Positions 55,401 through 63,893 of a stretch of 64,000 nucleotides of DNA are shown piece after piece. The stretch is taken from positions 508,711-572,710 of the forward strand of contig NZ_LMIE01000031.1 in the NCBI RefSeq assembly GCF_001428625.1, read 5' to 3'. The stretch is from Hydrogenophaga sp. Root209 (lineage in GTDB: Bacteria > Pseudomonadota > Gammaproteobacteria > Burkholderiales > Burkholderiaceae_C). Position numbers and translations under genes: made by a program. The notes below the pieces were generated by a model. That model was not told the origin of the DNA and did not search any database. It saw only the letters and a program-made list of their open reading frames with translations. Each line of letters opens with the position of its first letter. Position 1 is the stretch's first letter.

Positions 55401-56453
55401 TCAGCTGTTGGCCAGAGGCTTCACGCCGTCGAGATCGCTCCACAGCAGTTGTTGGTTGCGCTTGACGGCACGGGTGAGCTTCGCACCGACGAGGCGGTCG
55501 AAATGCTGCACGGAAATCTCACCTGAGCCCGGGCGGCGCGCCCAGATATCGCTGGGGGTGACCACGTGGCCTGCGGGCAGATCGCGGTCGGCCACCATGG
55601 AGCCGCGCGCGAAGCGGTACACGTCTTCCTCGGGCGCGGTGCGCACCTTGGGGTTGTTCAACGCGGTGTGGATCTCGCGCGAGCGGTCAATCAGGAACTT
55701 GAGTTCGGCCGGGTCCATGGAGCAGGAGATGTCCGGGCCCTTGCGGTAACGCGTGTCGGTGAAGTGGCGCTCAAGAATGCAGGCGCCCAGCGCCACGGCG
55801 GAGAGCGCCATTTCGGGGCCGATGCTGTGGTCGGAGAAGCCGATGACGGCGCGCGGGAAGGCGTTGCGCAGTTCCGTGATGCCTTGCAGGCTCACGATCT
55901 CGGGTGGCGAGGGGTAGAGGTTGGTGCACTCCAGCAGCGCATATTCAACACCCGAGTCGTCCAACGCCTTGACCGAGGGCCGCATGCCGTCAATGGTCTG
56001 CATGCCGGTGCTCATGATGATGGGTTTGCCGAAGCTGGCGATGTGGCGGATCAGCGGCACGTGGTTGCACTCGCCCGATCCGATCTTGAACGCGGACACG
56101 CCGATGTCGTTGAGGAAATCAGCCGCTGCGCGCGAGAACGGCGTGGAGATGTAGATCATGCCCAGCGACTCGGCATAGGACTTGAGCGATATCTCGTCGT
56201 CCTTGGACAGCGCGCATTCTTCCATCACGTCCCAGATGGATTTGTCGGCGTTGGGCGGGAAGATCTGTTTGGCCTCGTCGGTCATTTCGTCGTCGACGAA
56301 ATGCGTCTGGTGCTTGACCATTTCGCAACCGGCGCGGTGCGCAGCCAGCACCATGCCTTTGGCCACGTCCAGACTGCCGCCGTGGTTGATGCCGATTTCG
56401 GCCACGACCAGCGGGGGGTGTGCGGGGGAGATGGTGCGGTGGGCGATTTTCAT
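55401..56453 (-). CDS. neuB: N-acetylneuraminate (nonulosonate) synthase
   Basis: Condenses phosphoenolpyruvate with ManNAc or an analogue. The 350-residue protein has a TIM-barrel NeuB domain (VVAEIGINHGGSLDVAKGMV, FKIGSGECNHVPLIRHIA, IGFSDHSIGPEMALSAVALG) and a C-terminal antifreeze-like SAF domain (about 285-345, DLPAGHVVTPSDIWARRPG). Catalytic-type His and Glu positions are conserved. It is part of the neuA-GT-neuB-neuC run on the minus strand. Confidence 0.93.
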   Translation of the reverse strand: MKIAHRTISPAHPPLVVAEIGINHGGSLDVAKGMVLAAHRAGCEMVKHQTHFVDDEMTDEAKQIFPPNADKSIWDVMEECALSKDDEISLKSYAESLGMIYISTPFSRAAADFLNDIGVSAFKIGSGECNHVPLIRHIASFGKPIIMSTGMQTIDGMRPSVKALDDSGVEYALLECTNLYPSPPEIVSLQGITELRNAFPRAVIGFSDHSIGPEMALSAVALGACILERHFTDTRYRKGPDISCSMDPAELKFLIDRSREIHTALNNPKVRTAPEEDVYRFARGSMVADRDLPAGHVVTPSDIWARRPGSGEISVQHFDRLVGAKLTRAVKRNQQLLWSDLDGVKPLANS

Positions 56454-56480
56454 GGGTGTCTCGATGAATGGATTGAACGC

Positions 56481-57386
56481 TTACCGGAGTGAACCGGCGC
56501 AGAACGCCTTGATTTTTGATTGCATGTGCCCGAGCGTCTTGGGGCTCCAGATCAGTTTGCGAGCCTTCTCGTCGACGATCACATCGCCATCCTTGAGGGA
56601 CATCAACTTCTCCGGCTTGATCATCAGCCCGTTCAGCGTCACGGCCACGAGCTTGCGGCGGCGAGTGCGCACCCAGGGCAACCAGGCTTTGATGTAAAGC
56701 CAGAAGCCCCAATAGAACATGAACTCGCCAGGAAATTTGACGGCGAACGAGGCGGGAATGCCCACCATGTGCTCCTGCGCCGACCAACTGATGAATCGTT
56801 CGTCGGCCACCATGGGCCGGAGCTCCATCTTCGGATACTTCGCATACACCGACCGGAACCGCTCCGCAATGTAGTGGCATTCGCCGGGGTGGTAGATCAC
56901 GAACGAAGAATTGCCACGCGCGTACTTGCGGCCATTGGTCCAGCGATGCAGTGTCCTTCCAACCCAACCAAACGGAATGATCGCACTCGGCAGAATGGCC
57001 ACGGTCTGGCGGTTCTTCATCAAGGCCAGGCCGGTACTGAGGTCACCCAACACAATGGTGTCCAGATCGACGTATATCGCGGGCAGGTCCGTTGGGACGA
57101 TGCCGCGTTCAAACATGGCCAGTTTCGCGTGACACCCCGCCGTCCTCAGAGGGGGCGCCAACCAGTACTCGGGAAACCGCACCAGCTCGATTCGATCGGC
57201 CAGATCGGGGCGTTCCCGGTCGGAGATGAGGATGAAGCGTGGTTGCGACGAGGCCTTGTCTGCGATGCTGCGGGCCAGGTTGTTGATGAGCGAAGTCGAG
57301 TACTTCGTACCCCAGCAGATCATCACGCACTGCCAGGTGGGCGCGGCGTAAAGCTCCACGTAGTCGGTGTTCATTTCATTGACCAT
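56481..57386 (-). CDS. Putative glycosyltransferase with DxD motif in the nonulosonic acid cluster
   Basis: Protein of 301 residues without a firmly recognised family. It has a nucleotide-sugar-transferase-like start (VMICWGTKYSTSLINNLARS), the acidic metal-binding-type motif AIYVDLDTIVLGDL, and RGNSSFVIYHPGE with WSAQEHMVGIPASF later. These resemble GT8-like or capsular glycosyltransferases. The ATG at 57386 has GGAGG six bases upstream and overlaps neuA; an ATG at 57374 is possible. Its place between neuA and neuB implies a role in the same glycan. Confidence 0.65.
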   Translation of the reverse strand: MVNEMNTDYVELYAAPTWQCVMICWGTKYSTSLINNLARSIADKASSQPRFILISDRERPDLADRIELVRFPEYWLAPPLRTAGCHAKLAMFERGIVPTDLPAIYVDLDTIVLGDLSTGLALMKNRQTVAILPSAIIPFGWVGRTLHRWTNGRKYARGNSSFVIYHPGECHYIAERFRSVYAKYPKMELRPMVADERFISWSAQEHMVGIPASFAVKFPGEFMFYWGFWLYIKAWLPWVRTRRRKLVAVTLNGLMIKPEKLMSLKDGDVIVDEKARKLIWSPKTLGHMQSKIKAFCAGSLR

Positions 57387-58065
57387 GCGCGGCCTCCAAC
57401 GCGGCTTCGCAACGCTGGAAGTCTTCCAGCGAGTCGATGTCCTGGCTGCGCTCGGCAGGCATTTCCACCACGCCGATGCGCTCCGAGACGAAACTGCCAC
57501 TGGCCACGAAGCGTTCGGCATTCAACACATACAGCGCACCGTTGGGGCGCACCACCGGCGGCAGGCTCTGGCGGTTGGCAAAGCAGTGCGCCGGATCCGA
57601 CAGGGGCTGGAAGCGGTTGCCGCGCAGCGTGCCCCACTTGAGCACACCGCGGTCGGCAGACGTGACCGACATGACGAGTTCAAAGTAGCCCCCGGCGAAG
57701 ACGGACAGCGCGGCTTCGATGTCGGTGCGCTGGCGCAGCGGCGAAGTGGCCTGCAACAGCACCACCGTGCCGTGGCAGTCGGCGGCCTGCAGAGCGTGTT
57801 GAAGCACCGGAGCCATGGGCACGGTGTCGCCCGCCAGCTCGGTGGGGCGCTCCACCAGCGTCACCTGGGTGGGGAGTTCCGCCCAGAGCACTTCGGGGAT
57901 GTCGGTCGTGATCACCACGCGCTGGGCGCCGGCTTGCAGCGCCTGGTCCACCGCGTGGCAGTACAGCGGTTTGCCTGCCAGCAGGCGGATGTTTTTGGAG
58001 GGCAGGCCCTTGGATCCGGCGCGCAGTGGGATGACTGCGGTCCAGGCCGGCGTGGGAAGGGGCAT
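57376..58065 (-). CDS. neuA: CMP-nonulosonate (CMP-N-acetylneuraminate) synthetase
   Basis: Activates the nonulosonic acid with CTP. The 229-residue cytidylyltransferase has AVIPLRAGSKGLPSKNIRLL, VVITTDIPEV, LLQATSPLRQRTDIEAAL and the C-terminal ERSQDIDSLEDFQRCE. It lacks the C-terminal hydrolase domain of some NeuA proteins. AGGAAC precedes the ATG. It leads the minus-strand glycan operon and is divergent from the first WaaA-like gene. Confidence 0.9.
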   Translation of the reverse strand: MPLPTPAWTAVIPLRAGSKGLPSKNIRLLAGKPLYCHAVDQALQAGAQRVVITTDIPEVLWAELPTQVTLVERPTELAGDTVPMAPVLQHALQAADCHGTVVLLQATSPLRQRTDIEAALSVFAGGYFELVMSVTSADRGVLKWGTLRGNRFQPLSDPAHCFANRQSLPPVVRPNGALYVLNAERFVASGSFVSERIGVVEMPAERSQDIDSLEDFQRCEAALEAAHGQ

Positions 58066-58200
58066 CGGTGGTGTTCCTGTGTGGGAGGCGGGCCGCTTGG
58101 CAAGGGCCTGCTCAAGGGCGTAACTATACTGAATGGCCTTCGCCCGGAGCCCTCGGTGGGACGTGCAGGCACCCCCGCCCGTACCGTACCGCTCCCACCG

Positions 58201-59607
58201 ATGGCATCCCTCTCTTCCAAGCACACCGCCTCCCGTCCATTTCCGCCCAGCTGGCGGCTGTCCGTGCTCATCGGTGTGTACGAAATGCTGTGGCACCTGC
58301 TACTGCCGGTGTTTCTGCTCTTTCTGTGGCGGCGCGGCCAGCGTGAGCCGCTGTACAGAGCGCACTGGGACGAGCGTTTCGGTGCCTCACCCATTGTTCT
58401 CACCGGTCTGGACCGTCCGGTGTGGGTGCATTCGGCGTCCATGGGCGAGATGCGCGGTGCCGCACCGCTGGTGCGCGCCCTGCTGGCCGCGGGTTATCCC
58501 GTCTTCATCACCACCCTCACCCCGGCGGGCCGCACCGCCGCCCACACCCTGTTTGACGAAGCCATTGCACAGCGCCGCCTGCAGGTGAGCTATGTGCCGC
58601 TGGAGCTGGGCTGGGCGGTGCGCCGCCTGATCCATCGCGTGCGCCCGCGCGCGGCGCTCATGACGGAGATCGACACCTGGCCGGTGCTGTTGGCCACCAT
58701 CCGACGCCAGGGTGTGCCGCTGGCCATGGCCAACGCGCAGTACCCGAAAAAGAGCATCGTGCGCGACCGCAAATGGGGGGGTTTTCGCGCGGGCATCTTC
58801 CAGGCCTACGAGCTGGTGCTGTGCAAGTCCAAAACGCATGCCCAACGCTTTCGCGACGTGGGCTGCGAGCGCGTGGTGATCGCGGGCGAGACCCGCTTCG
58901 ACCTGCCCGTGTCCCCGCAACAGCTGGCTGCGGCCCACGCCTTGCTCGCGCCCTGGCAGCTCGCCACGGCTTCGCCGGGACTCAGGCCCGTGGTGTGTTT
59001 CGCGAGCGCCATCGTGGGCGAGGACGAGCAGTTCATCGACGCGATCCGCCTGGTTCAGGCGGGCCTGCAGGCCGCGGGTCTGCCGTCACCGCTGGTGGTG
59101 TATGTGCCGCGCAGTCCGCAGCGCTTCGACACCGTGGTGCAACTGATGGAGGGCGCGGATCTGCGCGTGGCCCGGCGCAGCCGCATGCTGGATGCCGCGC
59201 TGCAGCCCACGCCGGACGCGCCCGACATGAGCGGTATCGACGTGCTGGTGGGCGACTCGCTGGGGGAGATGTACTTCTACCTCGCGTTGTCGCAGGTGGT
59301 GGTGGTCGGGGCCTCTTTCGTGCCGCTGGGCGCGCACAACGTGATCGAACCGCTCGCGTTGAAGAAACCGGTGATGGTCGGGCCCAGCATCTGGGGCATC
59401 GAGTACCCCGGCGTGGAGGCTTTGGCCGCTGGGGTGCTGCAGCAGCACATGACAATCGCCAGCCTGTCGAAAGCGCTGGTGCAACTGCTCACCTCGCCCA
59501 CCGAATATGCTCGCGCCATTGACGGTGCCGAGGCCTTTTACGCCGAACATGGCGGCGCCACCACCAAACACATGGCCACCCTCGTGCCCTGGCTGGAAGC
59601 CCGATGA
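58201..59607 (+). CDS. waaA: 3-deoxy-D-manno-octulosonic acid transferase family protein (WaaA/GT30), copy 1
   Basis: GT30 transferase of 468 residues with an N-terminal membrane anchor (VLIGVYEMLWHLLLPVFLLF). The donor/acceptor region includes VHSASMGEMRGAAPLVRAL with the catalytic-type Glu and MTEIDTWPVLLATI in place of the canonical ETELWP. The C-terminal GT-B half has LVGDSLGEMYFYLALSQVVV and GAHNVIEPLALKKPVMVGP, as in WaaA. The ATG at 58201 is used; starts at 58264 or 58285 are possible since no clear ribosome-binding site is seen. A TATACT (58125-58130) may be its -10 element. It overlaps copy 2 by four bases. Confidence 0.87.
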   Translation: MASLSSKHTASRPFPPSWRLSVLIGVYEMLWHLLLPVFLLFLWRRGQREPLYRAHWDERFGASPIVLTGLDRPVWVHSASMGEMRGAAPLVRALLAAGYPVFITTLTPAGRTAAHTLFDEAIAQRRLQVSYVPLELGWAVRRLIHRVRPRAALMTEIDTWPVLLATIRRQGVPLAMANAQYPKKSIVRDRKWGGFRAGIFQAYELVLCKSKTHAQRFRDVGCERVVIAGETRFDLPVSPQQLAAAHALLAPWQLATASPGLRPVVCFASAIVGEDEQFIDAIRLVQAGLQAAGLPSPLVVYVPRSPQRFDTVVQLMEGADLRVARRSRMLDAALQPTPDAPDMSGIDVLVGDSLGEMYFYLALSQVVVVGASFVPLGAHNVIEPLALKKPVMVGPSIWGIEYPGVEALAAGVLQQHMTIASLSKALVQLLTSPTEYARAIDGAEAFYAEHGGATTKHMATLVPWLEAR

Positions 59608-60875
59608 CGCCAGCGCGCCAGCCCTGGGCGATGCGGGTCTACCTGGTCCTGGCCCGGGTGCTCGCTCCAGTGTGGCGCCAGGGTTTGCAGCGGCGTTTGC
59701 TGCGCGGCAAGGAAACGCCGCGCAGCGTGCGGCAGAAGCTGGGCAGCGAGTACGCCGATCGTCCCGAAGGCACGCTGGTGTGGGGCCACGCGGTGGGGGT
59801 GGGCGAGTCGATGGCGCTGGCGGGCTTGTTCGCCCGGCTGGCCGAGCGGCGGCCCGACTGCAGTTTCCTCATCACCACCACCGCGCGCACCTCGGGTGAC
59901 GCGTTGCGCCGCACCGGCCTGCCGCCACGCTGCCAGCACCAGTTCGCCCCGGTCGACACACCCGAAGCCGTCTCGCGCTTTCTCGATCATTGGCGGCCGT
60001 CGCTCGCGCTGTGGTGCGAGATGGACTTGTGGCCCGCGCTGATCGCCGAGACCGACGCGCGATCCATTCCGCGCGCGCTGGTCAATGCCCGCATGTCCCC
60101 CGAGTCGCTGGCCAAGCGGCGCTGGGGCCGTTGGCTCTACCAGGCCTTGCTGCCCGGGTTTCGCGATCTGTTTGCGCAGAACGAGACCACCGCCGACGCG
60201 CTGGTGGCGCTGGGTGCGCCGCGCGAACGCATCACGGTCAGCGGCACGATCAAGGCGCTGGTGCCACCACTGGCATGCGATGCGGACGACCTTGATGCCT
60301 GGCAGCAGGCACTGTCAGACCGACCGGTGTGGTTGTTGGCGTCGAGCCACCCGGATGAGGAAGACCTGGCGCTCGCCGCACATGCCCGGCTGTGTGAACA
60401 GCATCCCGATGCCTTGCTGGTCATCGCGCCGCGAGCACCGGCGCGCGGTCTTGAGGTGGCGGCGCTTGCGTCAGCCTCCGTGTCAAAAGATGTCCCCCTG
60501 CGCAGCGCTGGTGCGCACATCGCCACCGAAGCCCCGGTCTACATCGCCGACACCATCGGCGAAATGGGCCTGTGGTACAGGCTCGCGCCGGTAGCGCTGG
60601 TGGGCGGGTCGTTCGCCAGCGTGGGGGGCCACAACCCGCACGAGCCGCTGGCGTTGGGCTGTGCCGTGCTGCATGGGCCGAACGTCTGGAATTTTGCCGA
60701 GAGCTACGAACGGCTCGACAGCCTGCGCCAGGCCCGACCGGTGAGCAGCGAAGCCGACGTGGCCCGCGAAGTGGCCGCGGTGTGGGGCGCCAACCGGCCT
60801 GTGGACACCACCGCCCTGGTGGACGAGCAGGCCGAGGCGGTGATCGATCGCGTGCAGGCCTTGCTGCCGCGCTGA
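59604..60875 (+). CDS. WaaA-family (GT30) glycosyltransferase, copy 2
   Basis: A second, divergent GT30-like protein of 423 residues with its ATG overlapping the stop of copy 1. It has WGHAVGVGESMALAGLFARL with the conserved Gly-Glu, CEMDLWPALIAETDARSIPR, the acceptor-side RMSPESLAKRRWGRW, and VYIADTIGEMGLWYRLAPVA with GGHNPHEPLALGCAVLHGP. The N-terminal anchor is weaker than in copy 1. Two adjacent paralogs suggest sequential Kdo additions or that one uses a different ulosonic acid; neither can be proved here. Confidence 0.83.
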   Translation: MTPARQPWAMRVYLVLARVLAPVWRQGLQRRLLRGKETPRSVRQKLGSEYADRPEGTLVWGHAVGVGESMALAGLFARLAERRPDCSFLITTTARTSGDALRRTGLPPRCQHQFAPVDTPEAVSRFLDHWRPSLALWCEMDLWPALIAETDARSIPRALVNARMSPESLAKRRWGRWLYQALLPGFRDLFAQNETTADALVALGAPRERITVSGTIKALVPPLACDADDLDAWQQALSDRPVWLLASSHPDEEDLALAAHARLCEQHPDALLVIAPRAPARGLEVAALASASVSKDVPLRSAGAHIATEAPVYIADTIGEMGLWYRLAPVALVGGSFASVGGHNPHEPLALGCAVLHGPNVWNFAESYERLDSLRQARPVSSEADVAREVAAVWGANRPVDTTALVDEQAEAVIDRVQALLPR

Positions 60876-60881
60876 GCCCCC

Positions 60882-62264
60882 TCAGTGCGCGCTGGCGCCC
60901 ACCACGGCGTCGGGCTTGGCCTGCTTGAGCAAGGCCAGCATCACCGCTTCAATGCGGTGCAGCGCCTCGGTGGTCTGGCCTTCGAAGCGCAGCACCAGCA
61001 CCGGCGTGGTGTTGGACGCCCGGATCAGACCAAAACCATCGGGCCAGTCGACCCGCACGCCGTCGATGGTCGACAGCCTGGCCGGCGCGTCGAACTTCGC
61101 CAAGGCCACCAGCTTCTCCACCACCGCGTGCGGCTCGCCTTCGGCACAGGCCACATTGAGTTCGGGCGTGCTGAAGCTGGTGGGCAATGCATTGAGCACG
61201 TCGCTGGCGTTCGGGCTGCGGCTCACGATTTCGAGCAGGCGCGCGCCGGCGTAAGTACCGTCGTCAAAGCCGTACCAGCGCTCCTTGAAGAAGATGTGGC
61301 CGCTCATCTCGCCACCGAGCGGGCTGTCGAGCTCCTTCATGCGCGCCTTGATCAGCGAGTGGCCGGTCTTGTAGATGTGGGCCACGCCGCCGGCCGCTTC
61401 AATGGCCGGGGCCAGGCGCTGCGAGCACTTCACGTCGAACACGATGTCGCCACCGGGCACGCGAGAGAGCACGTCCTGCGAGAACAGGATCATCTGGCGA
61501 TCAGGGTAGATGTTGGCACCGTCCTTGGTGACGATGCCCAGACGGTCACCGTCGCCGTCAAAGGCCAGGCCCAGCTCGGCGTCGGTCTCGCGCAGCACGC
61601 GCATCAAGTCCTGCAGGTTTTCTGGTTTGCTGGGGTCGGGGTGGTGGTTGGGGAAATTGCCGTCCACCTCGCTGAAGAGTTCGATCACCTCGCAGCCCAG
61701 CGCGCGAAAGATGGCCGGGGCCGAGGCACCGGCCACACCGTTGCCGCAGTCCACCACCAGCTTCATGGGACGCGAGAGCTTGATATCGCCCACGATGCGG
61801 GCCTGGTAAGCCGCCTGCACGTTGATCAGGCGCACGCGCCCGCCCTCTGCGCGCTGGTGCGTCTCCATCTCCATGGTCTTGCGCAGTGCCTGGATGTCGT
61901 CGCCGTAGATGGCGCGCCCGGCCAGCACCATCTTGAAACCGTTGTAGTCGCGCGGGTTGTGGCTGCCCGTGACCTGGATGCCGCTGGTGCACAGCGTGGC
62001 GGCGGCGAAGTACAACATGGGCGTGGTCGCCAGGCCGATGTCGATCACGTCCACCCCGGCGGCCACCAGGCCTCGGATGAGCGCGGCCGAGAGCGCCGGG
62101 CCGCTCAGGCGGCCATCGCGGCCCACGGCCACCGTCTTTTCACCGAGCTGCAGGGCCCGCGTGCCGAACGCCAGGCCCAGCGCCTCGGCCACACCCTCAT
62201 TGAGCGCGGTGGGTGTGACGCCCCGGATGTCGTAGGCCTTGAAGATGGACGCGGCAACTTGCAT
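60882..62264 (-). CDS. Phosphomannomutase/phosphoglucomutase
   Basis: Alpha-D-phosphohexomutase of 460 residues, AlgC-like, interconverting 1- and 6-phosphosugars for nucleotide-sugar synthesis. It has the phosphoserine loop VTGSHNPRDYNGFK, the metal loop AFDGDGDRLG, the sugar-binding GGEMSGHIFF and the C-terminal phosphate-binding RASNTTPVLVLRFE. AAGGGAG precedes the ATG. It converges on the GT30 copy 2 with only a six-base gap. Confidence 0.95.
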   Translation of the reverse strand: MQVAASIFKAYDIRGVTPTALNEGVAEALGLAFGTRALQLGEKTVAVGRDGRLSGPALSAALIRGLVAAGVDVIDIGLATTPMLYFAAATLCTSGIQVTGSHNPRDYNGFKMVLAGRAIYGDDIQALRKTMEMETHQRAEGGRVRLINVQAAYQARIVGDIKLSRPMKLVVDCGNGVAGASAPAIFRALGCEVIELFSEVDGNFPNHHPDPSKPENLQDLMRVLRETDAELGLAFDGDGDRLGIVTKDGANIYPDRQMILFSQDVLSRVPGGDIVFDVKCSQRLAPAIEAAGGVAHIYKTGHSLIKARMKELDSPLGGEMSGHIFFKERWYGFDDGTYAGARLLEIVSRSPNASDVLNALPTSFSTPELNVACAEGEPHAVVEKLVALAKFDAPARLSTIDGVRVDWPDGFGLIRASNTTPVLVLRFEGQTTEALHRIEAVMLALLKQAKPDAVVGASAH

Positions 62265-62372
62265 GAGGACTCCCTTGGGTGACAGGCAAAAAGCGATTGT
62301 AGGAGGGGGTTTGGAGAGGTCGGGAGGCATATGTCCGGAAACGACCAGCGAACCTCCGGTGCAAGGCCTACC

Positions 62373-63893
62373 ATGACACCCATGAATCCACCCGACCGCA
62401 TCGACCAGGACGCTTGCTACCGCGCGCTGTGCTCGCACGACGCGCGTTTCGACGGCCAGTTCTTCACCGCCGTCACCTCCACCGGCATCTACTGCCGGCC
62501 GGTGTGTCGCGTGCGCACGCCGCGGCGCGAGAACTGCCGCTTTTTCGAGCATGCCGCCCAGGCCGAGCACGCCGGGTTCCGCCCCTGCCTGCGCTGTCGG
62601 CCCGAGCTGGCACCGCTGGACCGCCACTGGTCGCGGGAAGACGCTTCCACCATCCTCGCGCAGCAGGCCACACTCTGGCTCGACGATCCGCAGCACTGGC
62701 TGGACGCCGACGGCAACATGGGCGAAAGGCTGGCCACGCGCCTGGGCGTGAGCGACCGGCATCTGCGCCGCGTGTTCGAGGAGCGGCTGGGCGTCTCGCC
62801 CCTGCAGTACCTGCTCACGCGCAAATTGCTCACCGCCAAACAACTGCTGGCCGACACCGACCTGCCGGTGACCCAGATCGCGCTGGCCAGCGGCTTCGGC
62901 AGCGTGCGCCGCTTCAACGCGGCCTTCCTCGAACACTACCGGCTGAACCCGACCCAGCTGCGGCGAGAAAGCAGCACCAGAAGCCGGGACAAGGGTCAGG
63001 GCACGACCGTGCGCCTGGGTTATCGGCCGCCGTACGACGTGGCTGCCACGCTGGGCTTCTTCCGCCAACGCCTGATCGAGGGCGTGGCCTTTGTAGACGA
63101 CAAACTGCGCCTGGGGCAGACCTTGCGCATGGACATCGGTGGCCGCAGCCACCGCGGCTGGTTGCTGGCCGAGTTCGACGAGGAACGCAGTCAGCTCGTG
63201 CTGCGTGTGAGCGACGAACTGCGCGAGGTGCTGCCGCAGGTGATCCACCGCCTGCGCGCCGCGCTGGACCTGGACGCCGACCCGGCATCGATCAACGCCG
63301 TGCTGCACGGCGCGTTCCCGGCCGGCGACGGCCTGCGCGTGCCGGGTGCGCTCGACGGCTTTGAACTCGCCGTGCGGGCGGTGCTCGGCCAGCAGATCAC
63401 CGTGGCGGCCGCGCGCACGCTGGCTCAGCGGCTGGTGAACCGGTTCGGCGAGCCCATGGTGACGCCCTTCGCGCAGCTCACGCGGCTGTTTCCAGCCCCC
63501 GCCGTGCTGGCGCAGGCCGGCGGTGATGCGCTCGGCGAACTGGGCATCGTCAAACAGCGCCAGGCCGCCATCGTGGCCCTGGCCCGGGGCGTGGCCGAGC
63601 AAGGCCTGGTGCTCAACGGCAGCGCCGACGTGCCCGCCACCATCACCGCCCTCAAGGCCCTGCCCGGCATCGGCGACTGGACCGCGCAGTACATCGCCAT
63701 GCGCGCGCTGCGCTGGCCCGACGCCTTTCCCGCCGGCGACGTCGCGCTGCACAAGGTGATGGGCGTGCAGGCACTCAAGCACCCGGCCCGCGAGGCCGAA
63801 GCCGCGTCGCTCGCCTGGAAACCCTGGCGCAGCTACGCCGTCGTCCGGGCCTGGTCGGCAGGCCATGTCACACACACAGGAGCCTCCACATGA
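62373..63893 (+). CDS. Ada-AlkA fusion: AraC-type regulator with DNA-3-methyladenine glycosylase
   Basis: Protein of 506 residues with three modules. The N-terminal Ada zinc domain (about 10-80) has cysteines in YCRPVCRVRTP and RPCLRCRPELAP. An AraC helix-turn-helix follows (about 115-190, LATRLGVSDRHLRRVFEE...IALASGFGSVRRFNAAF). The C-terminal AlkA-type glycosylase (about 210-495) has the helix-hairpin-helix LPGIGDWTAQYIAMRAL and the catalytic-type Asp in PAGDVALHK. It should sense alkyl damage and excise 3-methylated purines. The ATG at 62373 has AAGG six bases upstream. The stop overlaps ogt. Confidence 0.92.
   Translation: MTPMNPPDRIDQDACYRALCSHDARFDGQFFTAVTSTGIYCRPVCRVRTPRRENCRFFEHAAQAEHAGFRPCLRCRPELAPLDRHWSREDASTILAQQATLWLDDPQHWLDADGNMGERLATRLGVSDRHLRRVFEERLGVSPLQYLLTRKLLTAKQLLADTDLPVTQIALASGFGSVRRFNAAFLEHYRLNPTQLRRESSTRSRDKGQGTTVRLGYRPPYDVAATLGFFRQRLIEGVAFVDDKLRLGQTLRMDIGGRSHRGWLLAEFDEERSQLVLRVSDELREVLPQVIHRLRAALDLDADPASINAVLHGAFPAGDGLRVPGALDGFELAVRAVLGQQITVAAARTLAQRLVNRFGEPMVTPFAQLTRLFPAPAVLAQAGGDALGELGIVKQRQAAIVALARGVAEQGLVLNGSADVPATITALKALPGIGDWTAQYIAMRALRWPDAFPAGDVALHKVMGVQALKHPAREAEAASLAWKPWRSYAVVRAWSAGHVTHTGAST

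Noticed and set aside
57367-58200. Upstream extension of the first WaaA-like frame
   Set aside because: It is antisense to neuA, and the protein family begins near the membrane anchor after 58201.
62265-63875. Long minus-strand open frame continuous with the phosphohexomutase
   Set aside because: It is the N-terminal extension opposite the Ada-AlkA gene; the ATG at 62264 with AAGGGAG defines the true start.
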